Origin: Comamonas testosteroni
Lineage (GTDB): Bacteria; Pseudomonadota; Gammaproteobacteria; Burkholderiales; Burkholderiaceae_C
Direction of reading: 5' to 3'
DNA: 64,000 bases
Assembly (NCBI RefSeq): GCF_000761245.1
Contig: NZ_AWOR01000026.1
Coordinates: 124,001 to 188,000 of the forward strand
In this document: positions 56,690 to 64,000 of the stretch, piece by piece
Numbering within the stretch: the stretch's first letter is position 1
Layout: every line of letters begins with the position of its first letter
Made by a program: the position numbers and the translations under genes
The notes under the pieces: generated by a model
Database searches by the model: none
Seen by the model: the letters and a program-made list of their open reading frames with translations, nothing else
Told to the model about the DNA's origin: nothing

Positions 56690-57205
56690 CACGCTCCGCC
56701 AGTCGCTGACGGCCTGCTAGCTTTGCTTCGAATACGGTACTGCAGACTGAGGCGTACTCGGCGGGGGAGCTGCGACTTGCTCGCCCAATGCGGTCTGGCA
56801 GACTGTAGAAGTCGCGGTGCCGCCCTGCATCCTGGTGCTGGACTCCTCGAGCATTGGCGTGAGCTCGAACCTCCGCCTACAGGAGCAGTCGTTGACAAAG
56901 TCGGCCTTGTCATCACCGCTGACCAATCAGCACAGCAAAAGGGATGCGCACTGAGGCAACGAATTCATTGGCCGCTGTTGTCCAGGGCCCGGCGGGGTCG
57001 CTAATCGCTGTCTACAGCGCCGTCACATCGCCGCCCTGCATGACGATAGCCGCATCAGTACTGCGGTTCAAGACTCTCACTTGTTCCTTGTGTGCTTCGC
57101 GTATCGACTTTGTCTCTACGCCATCTGGACCAGCCATAGTTTGAGGTGTGCCCCTTGGCTGGTACTTGAACACGATGGTGCGGCGCTGTTCTTCAGGAAA
57201 GACTC
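56690..57205 (-). pseudogene. Phage portal-like (DUF1073) fragment
   Basis: Minus-strand frames read EEQRRTIVFKYQPRGTPQTM, SIREAHKEQVRVLNRSTDAA, IVMQGGDVTAL, then after a stop SDPAGPWTTAANEFVASVRI PFAVLIGQ, and after a frame change DKADFVNDC...RFELTPMLEE. This matches the C-terminal half of DUF1073-type portal proteins. Several stops and shifts; not functional. Confidence 0.65.
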
Positions 57206-57223
57206 ACCCGAACCGCCGGCGAT

Positions 57224-58433
57224 CTAGCCCAGGTCCACCAGACGATTGAAGCCTGCACGCAGCAGAGGCACGCCGTCGTAGAAGTCGCCCACCGCGCCCT
57301 CGGCCAGGATCTGCACACGGCTGGGGTGCACATCGGCCCACTTCTCGGGCATGCCCTCTGTCTCCGTTCCCGGCGGGCTGATCCCGCAGATTGGTCTCGA
57401 ACTGCTCCCGCTTCATGTCGGCAATGATGTAGCGGCCATCGGCCAGCCGCCCTACCTTGCCGCCAGCGGTGTAGTCACCATCACCCGATGCACCCAAGTC
57501 CCGGCCACGGCACCACTCCACCACGCCCGCCGGGATGGCTTCAACGACGGGCATCAGATCTGGCTTGATCACGCCACCGGACGGCGGCGCCGGCAGTTGC
57601 CGGTACTGGCCGGCGAACACATAGGGGTTGGCCTTCTCCATGCGCCGCAGCTCGTCGGCGCTGTGTTTCTCGGGCCAGAGCGGTTCCTCGTCTTCGCCCA
57701 CCCAAGCCGACAGGCGCAGCTGCTCCCACACCTCGCCATTGCCGCCCGCCACCGGCGGCCCGTTGCCGTCCTTGCCACGGTCACCCAGCAACCAGCCGGT
57801 CAAGTCATCCTCGTGCAAGCGCTGCATGATCACGATGATGGGAGTGTCCGGGCTGTTCTTGCGGCTCTCCAGCGTGTTCTGGAACCAGTCGATCACGCCC
57901 TTGTGGATGGTGTCTGACTTGGCTTCATCCGCCTTGTGCGGGTCATCGATGATGGTGGCGCCGCCGAAACCGGTGATAGTGCCGCGCGTTCCAGTGGCAT
58001 ACATGACGCCGCCGGCGGTGGTCTTCCAGTGCGAGCCGGCATCCGTGGCCAGGCGCAGCTCGGGAAAGATCTCGGTAAAAGCCTCGTGCTGCACCAGGTT
58101 GCGCACCTGGGTGCTGTTGTTAACGGCCAGCGGAGTGCTGTAGCTGCAATGAATGAACTCAGCATCCGGCACCTTGCCAAAGGCCCAGGCAATCAAGTTC
58201 ACCACGGCCAGCTCGGTCTTTGACTATCGGGGCGGCATCATGATGATCAGCCGCTTGCATTCGCCATTGAACACACGCATCAGCGCATTGCAGATCTTGG
58301 CGTGGTGCTGAGCCCTGCGCCAGAGGAAGCCCTTGCGCTGCAGGAACATCCAGCGGGAGAACGAGAACAGGTCTTCGCGTGCCCAGCCCACAGCGGCCAA
58401 ACGCTCGGCGGGGCTAAAACTTGGCTTGGACAC
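57224..58433 (-). pseudogene. Phage terminase large subunit, broken
   Basis: TerL reading: ERLAAVGWAREDLFSFSRWM, RLIIMMPPR, then TAG (58,221-58,223) where Tyr is expected (PPRYSKTELA), then VVNLIAWAFGKVPDAEFIHC, GATIIDDPHKADEAKSD, IIVIMQRLHEDDLTGWLLGD. A frameshift near 57,380 moves the rest (EKWADVHPSRVQILAEGAVG ... FNRLVDLG) into another frame. At least two lesions. Order TerS-TerL-portal on the minus strand is typical of a siphophage or myophage. Confidence 0.88.
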
Positions 58434-58611
58434 TCTGCACCGCTTCCTTCAGCTGCTCAGGAGTCACGTTTCCGCCCAGACTGTGCTGAGGCTCCTGGCT
58501 GTTGAGCTCCTTGATGGTTTCCTTGTTGGCCGCGAGCAGATTCAAAGCGATGCTCGCGCTGTCGTTGGCCAACTTGGTGAGCACGGCCATGCTCTTCTGA
58601 ATGGCGGCCTA
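58414..58611 (-). pseudogene. Terminase small subunit C-terminal fragment
   Basis: Minus-strand reading AAIQKSMAVLTKLANDSASI, ALNLLAANKETIKELNSQEP, GNVTPEQLKEAVQSVQAKF then TAG, overlapping the TerL start. The N-terminal part is lost where the sequence switches to the plus-strand relics at ~58,612. Assigned mainly by position before TerL. Confidence 0.55.
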
Positions 58612-58818
58612 GGCAAGATCAGCGCCGCAACGCTGGAGCACCACGGCATCCTGTTCATCAAGGAGCGCGCAGCAGTGCAGATCACCGAAGCCAACGTCAA
58701 GCGCCTGGCGCTGCTGCTGTCCCTTGGCTTCCGCAAGCTTGCCGACGAGCTGCAGACCGCCACCGCTTACCCCCCCGCGCCCTGCAATCAACTGGACATC
58801 CACCACAAGGAGCATCCC
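58612..58818 (+). other. Plus-strand relic of unknown origin
   Basis: In-frame segment LEHHGILFIKERAAVQITEA, NVKRLALLLSLGFRKLADEL, ending just before an HU-like start. No start codon or family recognised; probably phage-derived. Confidence 0.35.
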
Positions 58819-58877
58819 GTGAACAAGTCCGACCTGGTCGAACACATCTCCAAGAGCGCCGAAGTTTCCAAGCAGGC
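58819..58877 (+). pseudogene. HU-family N-terminal fragment
   Basis: GTG 58819 begins VNKSDLVEHISKSAEVSKQA, the first helices of an HU/IHF-type DNA-binding protein, then breaks off into an integrase tail. Confidence 0.7.
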
Positions 58878-58996
58878 TTGCTCACGAGCAAAAAGGCGCG
58901 CGCGCCGTCTACAACAAGGCCGAATGCCGGGAGCAACGCAAAGAAATGCTGCAAGATTGGGCCAACATGATCGATTCTTGGACGAAAGCGAAATAA
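58877..58996 (+). pseudogene. C-terminal fragment of a tyrosine integrase
   Basis: Reads LAHEQKGARAVYNKAECREQ, RKEMLQDWANMIDSWTKAK, stop. This is the His and nucleophile-Tyr part of a P4-type integrase (LAHEE ... SIYNKAEY in the island enzyme). It is joined directly to the HU fragment, a deletion scar. Confidence 0.85.
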
Positions 58997-59059
58997 ATTT
59001 TGCAGAAAGTCGCTCTCTTAGGTGGAACCAGGTCCGAATTCAGCTACAGTTGCGGCCTT

Positions 59060-59136
59060 CGGAGCGTAGCGCAGCCTGGTAGCGCATCTGCTTTGGGAGC
59101 AGAGGGTCGCGAGTTCGAATCCCGCCGCTCCGACCA
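59060..59136 (+). tRNA. tRNA-Pro (anticodon TGG)
   Basis: 77 bases. Acceptor CGGAGCG pairs with CGCTCCG, followed by A and CCA encoded in the DNA. Anticodon stem CTGCT/AGCAG encloses TTTGGGA with TGG, and the T arm contains GTTCGAATC. All four arms fold. It borders the integrase fragment, so it is a likely past attachment target. Confidence 0.95.
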
Positions 59137-59144
59137 AACGATAC

Positions 59145-59178
59145 AAGGCCTTGGGTTGAAAAACTCAAGGCCTTTTGT
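59145..59178 (+). terminator. Terminator after tRNA-Pro
   Basis: AAGGCCTTG (59,145-59,153) and CAAGGCCTT (59,166-59,174) form a perfect stem, followed by T residues, 8 bases after the tRNA. Confidence 0.88.
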
Positions 59179-59262
59179 CTAACCGATTCCGAACTGTCTA
59201 CCGCGTTAGAGTTCGCCTCCCCTCTTAATTCCCCATCTTCGCGACATGGCTAGGCTGCTTCC

Positions 59263-59761
59263 ATGCTCGCAACCATCCTCCTCTGTCTGTCGTCGGCATC
59301 TCGGACGGCGATACCCTGACGGCCCGTTGCAGACCGCCGGAGGCCTATGAGCCGGTCAAAGTCAGGTTGCAAGGCATCGATGCCCCAGAGCGCAAGCAGC
59401 CATTCGGAGAGCGCGCCCGGCAGGCCCTGGCCAAACTGACATTTCAGAAAGAGGCAGAGCTGCGCTGCAACAAGCTCGACAGCTACAAGCGGCATGTCTG
59501 TTCGGTGTGGGTCACAAAACAAGTGAAGCACCGGGCCCCAACAAGACGCTGAACGTCGGCCTGGCCATGGTGACTCAGGGCATGGCCTGGTGGCATCGCG
59601 CCTATGCCCGCGAACAGTCACCGCAGGAGCGCGGGCAATACGCGTTTGCAGAGCAAGAGGCCAAGGCTCGAACAGTTGGACTTTGGCGAGATCCCGAGCC
59701 AATCGCGCCCTGGGATTGGTGCAAAGCCTTGCGCGAGCCTCGGCAGGACCTGGGTCCGTAA
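59263..59761 (+). pseudogene. Thermonuclease (SNase-like) gene, frameshifted
   Basis: The pieces make one SNase-fold protein: signal-like MLATILLCL, then in another frame VVGISDGDTLTARCRPPEAY, VKVRLQGIDAPERKQPFGER, AELRCNKLDSYKRHVC, and after a second shift near 59,520 GPNKTLNVGLAMVTQGMAWW, HRAYAREQ and GLWRDPEPIAPWDW. DGDT and the GIDAPE box are family hallmarks. Two frameshifts make it a pseudogene unless the sequence has errors. Confidence 0.85.
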
Positions 59762-59801
59762 ACGACCCTAAGCAGTCCCTTGAAAATGCGCTGCAAAGCA
59801 G

Positions 59802-61220
59802 TCACTCAGGATGCCGTTCCATTCGAGCAGACAGAACAGCTCCCAGCGCAGGAGCTGCAGCAAACGATGCGAACAAAACCAGTGCTGCCGACTTCGCACC
59901 GTCGACCCCGCCAGGGTCGGTCAATCCAGCCAGATTGGCCACCACCCCCGCGATGGCAGCGGCCAGGGCTGTGGCATACAGTTGCACGGTAGTGATGGAG
60001 GAAGACGCGAGCGTCTCCTCTCCTGGAGCCGCCACGGAAAACACGCGTGTCAGCAAATGAGGCCAGCTCAGGCCGATACCGAACCCCACGGCGGCGAGAG
60101 CCACGCCATACATGACCCTACCGGCCATGGAGCTGCCCCATGTCACGCTGGGGAGCGTGAAAGCCAAGCTCAGCAATGCAGCCAGCACGATCGGCGGACC
60201 AAGCCGTATGAAGCGGTAGGCGGCTCGGCCTTCCCCGCGTCCGGCGCTGTACAGCGAAGCCAGCGTCCATCCTCCCGCCATCATGGCGGTCATGTAGCCC
60301 GCAGCCAAAGGCGTCATCTGATGGATAACCTGCAAGAAATACGGCACGAAAATCTCGGTCGTCAACCCGATGACAAGCAGAACCATCATGGCGTAGACCA
60401 CTCCAAGTGGTGCTGACAACGACCAGGCTCCCGACGGCAGCAGCTTGACGCTGCCCTGCCTGTCCCTTTTCGCAATGACAAAGACCAGGACCACGCCTGC
60501 TGCAATACCGGCCATATTCCAGACAAGGCTCTCGCTCAGACTGGCGCTAGAGATTGCCAGCACCGACAGGACCAGCAAGGTGATCGACAGCCAAGGCAGA
60601 GAACTGGAGGCTCCGGCCGCAGACACGCGGCGTTGAACCTGGCTTGCCACGATTGCCGCCAGCAGCAGCGCAATTGGCAGCAGTACCCAGAACGCCAACC
60701 GCCATTGGCCGCTTTGCGCGAAGACACCACCCACGGCCGGGCCGCACAGGGTCGCCACACCCCACATGCCCGACACCAGGGCCATAGCTCTCGGCCATAA
60801 ATGTGCCTCAAACACGACGCGAATCAGGGCATAGCTGAGAGCGAACAACACGCCGCCCCCCAGCCCCTGCACGGCCCGCCCAAGCAGCAGGACAGGCATC
60901 GACGGAGCCAATGCACAGCATGCTGCGCCCAGCGAAAAAATGGCCAGCGCCGATAGATAGGCCAGACGCGGCCCCAGTGCATCGATGAATTTGGCCGAAA
61001 CAGCCGATCCCACAATGGATGCCACGACGAACAGCGTCGTGCTCCAGGCGTAATATTCCAGCCCTCCAATTTCCTGAATGATGGTGGGCAGGATGGTTGT
61101 GACCACGTAGATATTGATTGCATGCAATGCAACCCCACCCGCCAAAGCAATGGATCGAAGCCCATTGCGTCCCTGAAGCAACTCACCCCATGACGCGTCT
61201 TTCCCACTGATTGAGTGCAT
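59802..61220 (-). CDS. MFS transporter, drug/efflux type
   Basis: 472 residues with about 12-14 hydrophobic helices: ALHAINIYVVTTILPTIIQE in helix 1, the GRAVQGLGGG motif-C-like stretch, and further helices to the C-terminus. It resembles the DHA2/EmrB-type drug:proton antiporters. The start is set at ATG 61220, with AAGGA five bases upstream; several earlier in-frame ATGs exist. Divergent from an ArsR-rhodanese regulator, its probable repressor. Substrate unknown; a sulfur- or metalloid-related compound is possible from the partner. Confidence 0.88.
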   Translation of the reverse strand: MHSISGKDASWGELLQGRNGLRSIALAGGVALHAINIYVVTTILPTIIQEIGGLEYYAWSTTLFVVASIVGSAVSAKFIDALGPRLAYLSALAIFSLGAACCALAPSMPVLLLGRAVQGLGGGVLFALSYALIRVVFEAHLWPRAMALVSGMWGVATLCGPAVGGVFAQSGQWRLAFWVLLPIALLLAAIVASQVQRRVSAAGASSSLPWLSITLLVLSVLAISSASLSESLVWNMAGIAAGVVLVFVIAKRDRQGSVKLLPSGAWSLSAPLGVVYAMMVLLVIGLTTEIFVPYFLQVIHQMTPLAAGYMTAMMAGGWTLASLYSAGRGEGRAAYRFIRLGPPIVLAALLSLAFTLPSVTWGSSMAGRVMYGVALAAVGFGIGLSWPHLLTRVFSVAAPGEETLASSSITTVQLYATALAAAIAGVVANLAGLTDPGGVDGAKSAALVLFASFAAAPALGAVLSARMERHPE

Positions 61221-61239
61221 CTTCATCCTTTTAAACATC

Positions 61240-61259
61240 ATTCCATTAATTGTTGAAAT
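61240..61259. promoter_or_regulatory. Candidate ArsR operator
   Basis: ATTCCATTAATTGTTGAAAT is an imperfect 20-bp palindrome in the divergent promoter region, covering the leader of the MFS gene and ending 26 bases before the ArsR start. Confidence 0.5.
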
Positions 61260-61285
61260 GATATGAAGATGGTATCTTGGCGTCA

Positions 61286-61963
61286 ATGAAGACCACAACG
61301 AGCGCGACCCCGTCCCCCGTCGAATCACTGGATGACTTGGCCAGCGTCGCCAAGACGCTCGGGCATGCCCACCGGCTGGCGTTACTCGAAGCGATCTTTA
61401 AGCGTGAGAGCTCCGTGGAACAGTTGGCTCAAGACACCGACCTTTCCATCACCAATGCATCCCAACACCTGAAGCAATTGCGACAAGTGGGATTGATTCA
61501 GTCCCGGCGCGATGGAAAGCAAGTGCTGTATCGCATCGGCAACGGGCCGGTTGCCAATCTGCTTGCAGCTCTACGTGACTATGTCTCCCACCAGCAGGCC
61601 GATATGCAGCGCATCATTTCGGACAGCATCCAGCGTCCGGAACAACTGGAGGGCGTCTCCATCGAGCAATTGCTCGAAAAATTGGAGAACGGGGCGCTAC
61701 TTCTGGATGTCCGCTCTCCTCAAGACTATGAGAGTGGACATATCCCAGGTGCGATCAATATTCCGGCAGAGGAGCTTGATCAACACCTTGCCCAATTGCC
61801 GCGTAACCAGGAAATCCTCGCCTACTGCGGCGGCCGCTATTGTGTGCTCTCGATAGAGGCTGTGGCCTGGCTGCGCGTCAAGGGATTCCAGGCGGACCGG
61901 GTGTATGACGGCTTTCCCGGGTGGTGGGCTGCCGGGATGCGTGTGGAGACGATAAGACACTAG
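61286..61963 (+). CDS. ArsR-family regulator fused to a rhodanese domain
   Basis: 225 residues. The N-terminal winged helix is ARSR-type (ASVAKTLGHAHRLALLEAIF, then TDLSITNASQHLKQLRQVGL). The C-terminal rhodanese domain (LLLDVRSPQDYESGHIPGAI) has its active loop as CGGRYC, with the nucleophilic Cys kept. Such fusions probably sense reactive sulfur or oxidants through the Cys. ATG 61286 was preferred over an upstream TTG. Divergent from the MFS gene. Confidence 0.93.
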   Translation: MKTTTSATPSPVESLDDLASVAKTLGHAHRLALLEAIFKRESSVEQLAQDTDLSITNASQHLKQLRQVGLIQSRRDGKQVLYRIGNGPVANLLAALRDYVSHQQADMQRIISDSIQRPEQLEGVSIEQLLEKLENGALLLDVRSPQDYESGHIPGAINIPAEELDQHLAQLPRNQEILAYCGGRYCVLSIEAVAWLRVKGFQADRVYDGFPGWWAAGMRVETIRH

Positions 61964-62069
61964 GACAGTTGTGCCTTAGGCGACCTAATGGCGTCCATTC
62001 AGTGTCCGCTGTTCCTTGTCGTCATCGACTGCTTATGGCCGATAGCAGCCAACTGGCAGGATCCTGAAA

Positions 62070-62262
62070 CTAGGCTGGTTCCGCCTCAAACACATCCACA
62101 GGCGCCAATCTGAGCAGCTTCCCTGCCTCCCGCACCGTGCCAGCCAGCTACTGATCAATATCCTGCACCTCGATCGGGATCACGCTGCGTTTGTCCTGCT
62201 GGTCCGCCGGCAGCTTGGGGTCTGGCTTGTGCATGCGACTCATCAGGGGATGTGAATCCAGG
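62070..62262 (-). pseudogene. Second SRAP (YedK) C-terminal fragment
   Basis: Minus-strand reading DSHPLMSRMHKPDPKLPADQ, QDKRSVIPIEVQDIDQ, TAG, LAGTVREAGKLLRLAPVDVF, EAEPA, stop. The TAG replaces the Trp kept in the copy at 52,688-52,893 (DQWLA). The N-terminal two thirds are missing. Same strand as the first relic, 9.4 kb away. Confidence 0.82.
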
Positions 62263-62608
62263 GCCAGCACCGGTGCGCGCACACGATGCTCAACCCTAGT
62301 CACCCGACCCTGCTGCACACACCGGGCCGACATGGCTTTCCCAATGAGCGCGCCCTGCCTGGCAGCGCCAGCGACTGCATCACAGAAAAAGCGCAACCCG
62401 GATAGCTAGTTGTGGCAGCCGTTGAAGACGGGGTTGTTTTCTTAGGTCCCAGCCCGGCAGGCGTGGTGCGCTCACCTGCTCCTTCTTAAGCGATGAGCGC
62501 TGGCCTGCAAACCACCAAGAGCTGCCTGTCAACTGGAGACGCAGCAGCCAGCCAGCACCGCTTTGATATGCTAGGCCTAGTCGATAGACAACCATATTTA
62601 GCTTCAGC
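62263..62608. other. Spacer, no gene seen
   Basis: About 345 bases between the SRAP relic and the acetyltransferase gene. Short frames only. Confidence 0.4.
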
Positions 62609-63091
62609 ATGACTCTGGAATTCAAGCGCCTTACCGAAGTCGACCCGATAGACATCATCTCGCTCAACAACAATCCCGATGTGCTACGGCAAATGCCGCT
62701 TGGAAGTGCAAATTTCGATCTAGCGAAGGCACAAGAATGGGTCCAGCAAAAAGACGCACAGTGGCAGCAATTTGGCTATGGCCCGTGGGCATTTCTCATT
62801 GATCAAAAGTTTGCTGGTTGGGGCGGCTTGCAGTGCGAGGAAGGTGATGCCGACCTAGCTTTGGTGCTTCACCCTGACTTTTGGGGGAGTGGAAAAGCGA
62901 TTTACCAAGAGATTGTTAAACAAGCATTCAACTCTCTGGAGCTGGGATCCATCACAATTTTGCTTCCACCCTCAAGGACAAGAATCAAAGGGATTTTCAG
63001 GCTAGGCTTTCAGCCTGATGGCGAAGTAGACATTGAAGGTGCTCGCTTTCAGCGTTTTCGCCTTTATGCGCCCAATAAACCCGTTCCGTAA
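62609..63091 (+). CDS. GNAT family N-acetyltransferase
   Basis: 160 residues, RimJ/RimL-like GNAT: TLEFKRLTEVDPIDI at the start, WAFLIDQKFAGWGGLQ as the central strands, ADLALVLHPDFWGSGKAIYQ as the acetyl-CoA loop (Gly-x-Gly-Lys/Ala in place of the usual RxxGxG), and FRLGFQPDGEVDIEGARFQR near the end. Acceptor unknown. Single gene. Confidence 0.85.
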   Translation: MTLEFKRLTEVDPIDIISLNNNPDVLRQMPLGSANFDLAKAQEWVQQKDAQWQQFGYGPWAFLIDQKFAGWGGLQCEEGDADLALVLHPDFWGSGKAIYQEIVKQAFNSLELGSITILLPPSRTRIKGIFRLGFQPDGEVDIEGARFQRFRLYAPNKPVP

Positions 63092-63267
63092 GAGAGCTGA
63101 GCAGAGCGTCTGAAGTCGGCCTCCTATCTGGCAACCATATGCCCGACGGGGTTTGGCCGGTAGCTGCCGCCAGCCACCGAGGGCAGCTCACGAGCCAGGG
63201 GGACGGTGCATAGCTAACTTAAAAGCAGTCAAGGGTATGCGATAGGGCATACCAGTAAGAGCCAAAC

Positions 63268-63444
63268 ATGCCCAATGAAAAAATTGGTTTCTTCGGGAGA
63301 CTTCACCGTATGAAGGCTTTGCAACTCATCGTTCTAGTGATTGTCGTTGGCGCACTTTTTCTTGTGGTGAACGGATTATTTTCTGCGTGGGCTTTGCTTG
63401 AGCTGGCCTGGTCGACGATTCTCAGCTTTGTAAATCTCTTTTGA
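63268..63444 (+). CDS. Small membrane protein, 58 residues
   Basis: ATG 63268 to TGA 63444. Basic N-terminus (MPNEKIGFFGRLHRMK) then a strong hydrophobic span ALQLIVLVIVVGALFLVVNG and a second weaker one. One or two membrane helices following the positive-inside rule support a real protein. An internal ATG (residue 15) is an alternative start. No family known. Confidence 0.45.
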   Translation: MPNEKIGFFGRLHRMKALQLIVLVIVVGALFLVVNGLFSAWALLELAWSTILSFVNLF

Positions 63445-63667
63445 TGTTGACCTGCAATAGTGCGTTCCACGCCATATGGTTGCCACAACCTTGGATCCTT
63501 CGACCCAAGTTTTCATTCCATCGGATGCATAACGGCACCGCTATCCCGGGCCTGATGGCCTGACGTTTTTGCTCGTTTAGCAGGGACGTTGAGCGTCTGC
63601 TTTCACCTGCCGAGACCGACTGTTATTGGCCGATCTGCGACTGTCGCTGGCCGACACCAAGCGGCTG
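63445..63667. other. Spacer, no gene seen
   Basis: Only fragmentary frames between the small membrane ORF and the acetyltransferase at the right edge. Confidence 0.35.
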
Positions 63668-64000
63668 TTAGTCAATTCTGAGCTGCGCTAGTTTTTTGCA
63701 CATCAATGCATTTTGAAGTGTTACGCCACGACGAATTGGGAACCCTCGCTTCACCACTTGAAAACCATGTCGAACAAAGAAAGGCTCTGCAGTCTTGCTC
63801 ACATCAGAAGTCATCTCGGCAATGCCAAGCAGTTGGGCTTCTACTTGAATATGCTTCATCAAAAGGGTTCCGATACCTTGTCGCGCATAGGAGCCGGAGA
63901 CGAAGAAATGGTCTATGTAACCATTAGGCTGAATGTCTGCGTACCCCACAATTTCTTCCTCATGCTCGACGACAAACGGTTGAAGAGCTCTCATATGGCC
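63668..64000 (-). CDS. GNAT acetyltransferase, partial at the right edge
   Basis: The minus-strand frame is open to the window edge, so the N-terminus is missing. Visible are FVVEHEEEIVGYADIQPNGY, IDHFFVSGSYARQGIGTLLM (acetyl-CoA loop with RQGIGT) and FFVRHGFQVVKRG, giving a YafP/PhnO-like GNAT. About 110 residues are seen of an expected ~150. ATG 63994 is probably internal. Confidence 0.85.
   Translation of the reverse strand, partial: GHMRALQPFVVEHEEEIVGYADIQPNGYIDHFFVSGSYARQGIGTLLMKHIQVEAQLLGIAEMTSDVSKTAEPFFVRHGFQVVKRGFPIRRGVTLQNALMCKKLAQLRID

Overview
The window reads as chromosome of a Comamonas-like betaproteobacterium (Comamonadaceae). The GC-rich core, the order of housekeeping genes (alaS, smpB, ratA-rnfH, guaB, guaA), the short hairpin-rich intergenic repeats and the protein sequences all fit that family. 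Genus is inference; no search was run.

Region 1 (1-24,049) is ordinary core genome: an APC permease (cut by the left edge), a DUF1329 protein, a SulP transporter, a GGDEF cyclase with a MinD-like ATPase, trhO, then WrbA-like, DoxX and pirin genes (pirin divergent from a LysR regulator), an FAD oxidoreductase, gluQ-trmB, alaS, smpB, ratA-rnfH, guaB, a Phd/VapC toxin-antitoxin pair with a clear operator, and guaA.

Region 2 (about 24,035-52,506) is a 28.5 kb genomic island in the 3' end of guaA. The last guaA codons recur as a near-perfect 15-bp repeat at 52,492-52,506. A P4-type integrase sits just inside the left end, base composition drops, and TGACGGTA repeats lie inside both ends. The island carries an AlpA-like regulator with a possible filamentous-phage-type replication protein, a Fic-domain protein with a degenerate active site beside a type I restriction-modification system, and a XRE repressor with twin operators. 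It also holds a zinc-finger / large serine recombinase / ParB / RepB-like operon, an operon of protein kinase, SF1 helicase and unknown protein, and a three-gene cassette with a papain/C39-like cysteine peptidase. The kinase-helicase-unknown operon and the peptidase cassette are divergent around a 27-bp palindrome and are the best candidates for undescribed, probably defensive, systems.

Region 3 (52,507-59,262) is a graveyard of mobile DNA next to tRNA-Pro(TGG): integrase fragments, an SRAP (YedK) fragment, terminase and portal pseudogenes and an HU/integrase chimera. Within it lies an AT-rich operon of a PD-(D/E)XK-like protein and two large paralogues; the second paralogue has one in-frame TGA at a position that is Cys in the first.

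Region 4 (59,263-64,000) holds a broken thermonuclease gene, a divergent MFS transporter / ArsR-rhodanese regulator pair, a second SRAP fragment, two GNAT acetyltransferases (one cut by the right edge) and a small membrane ORF.
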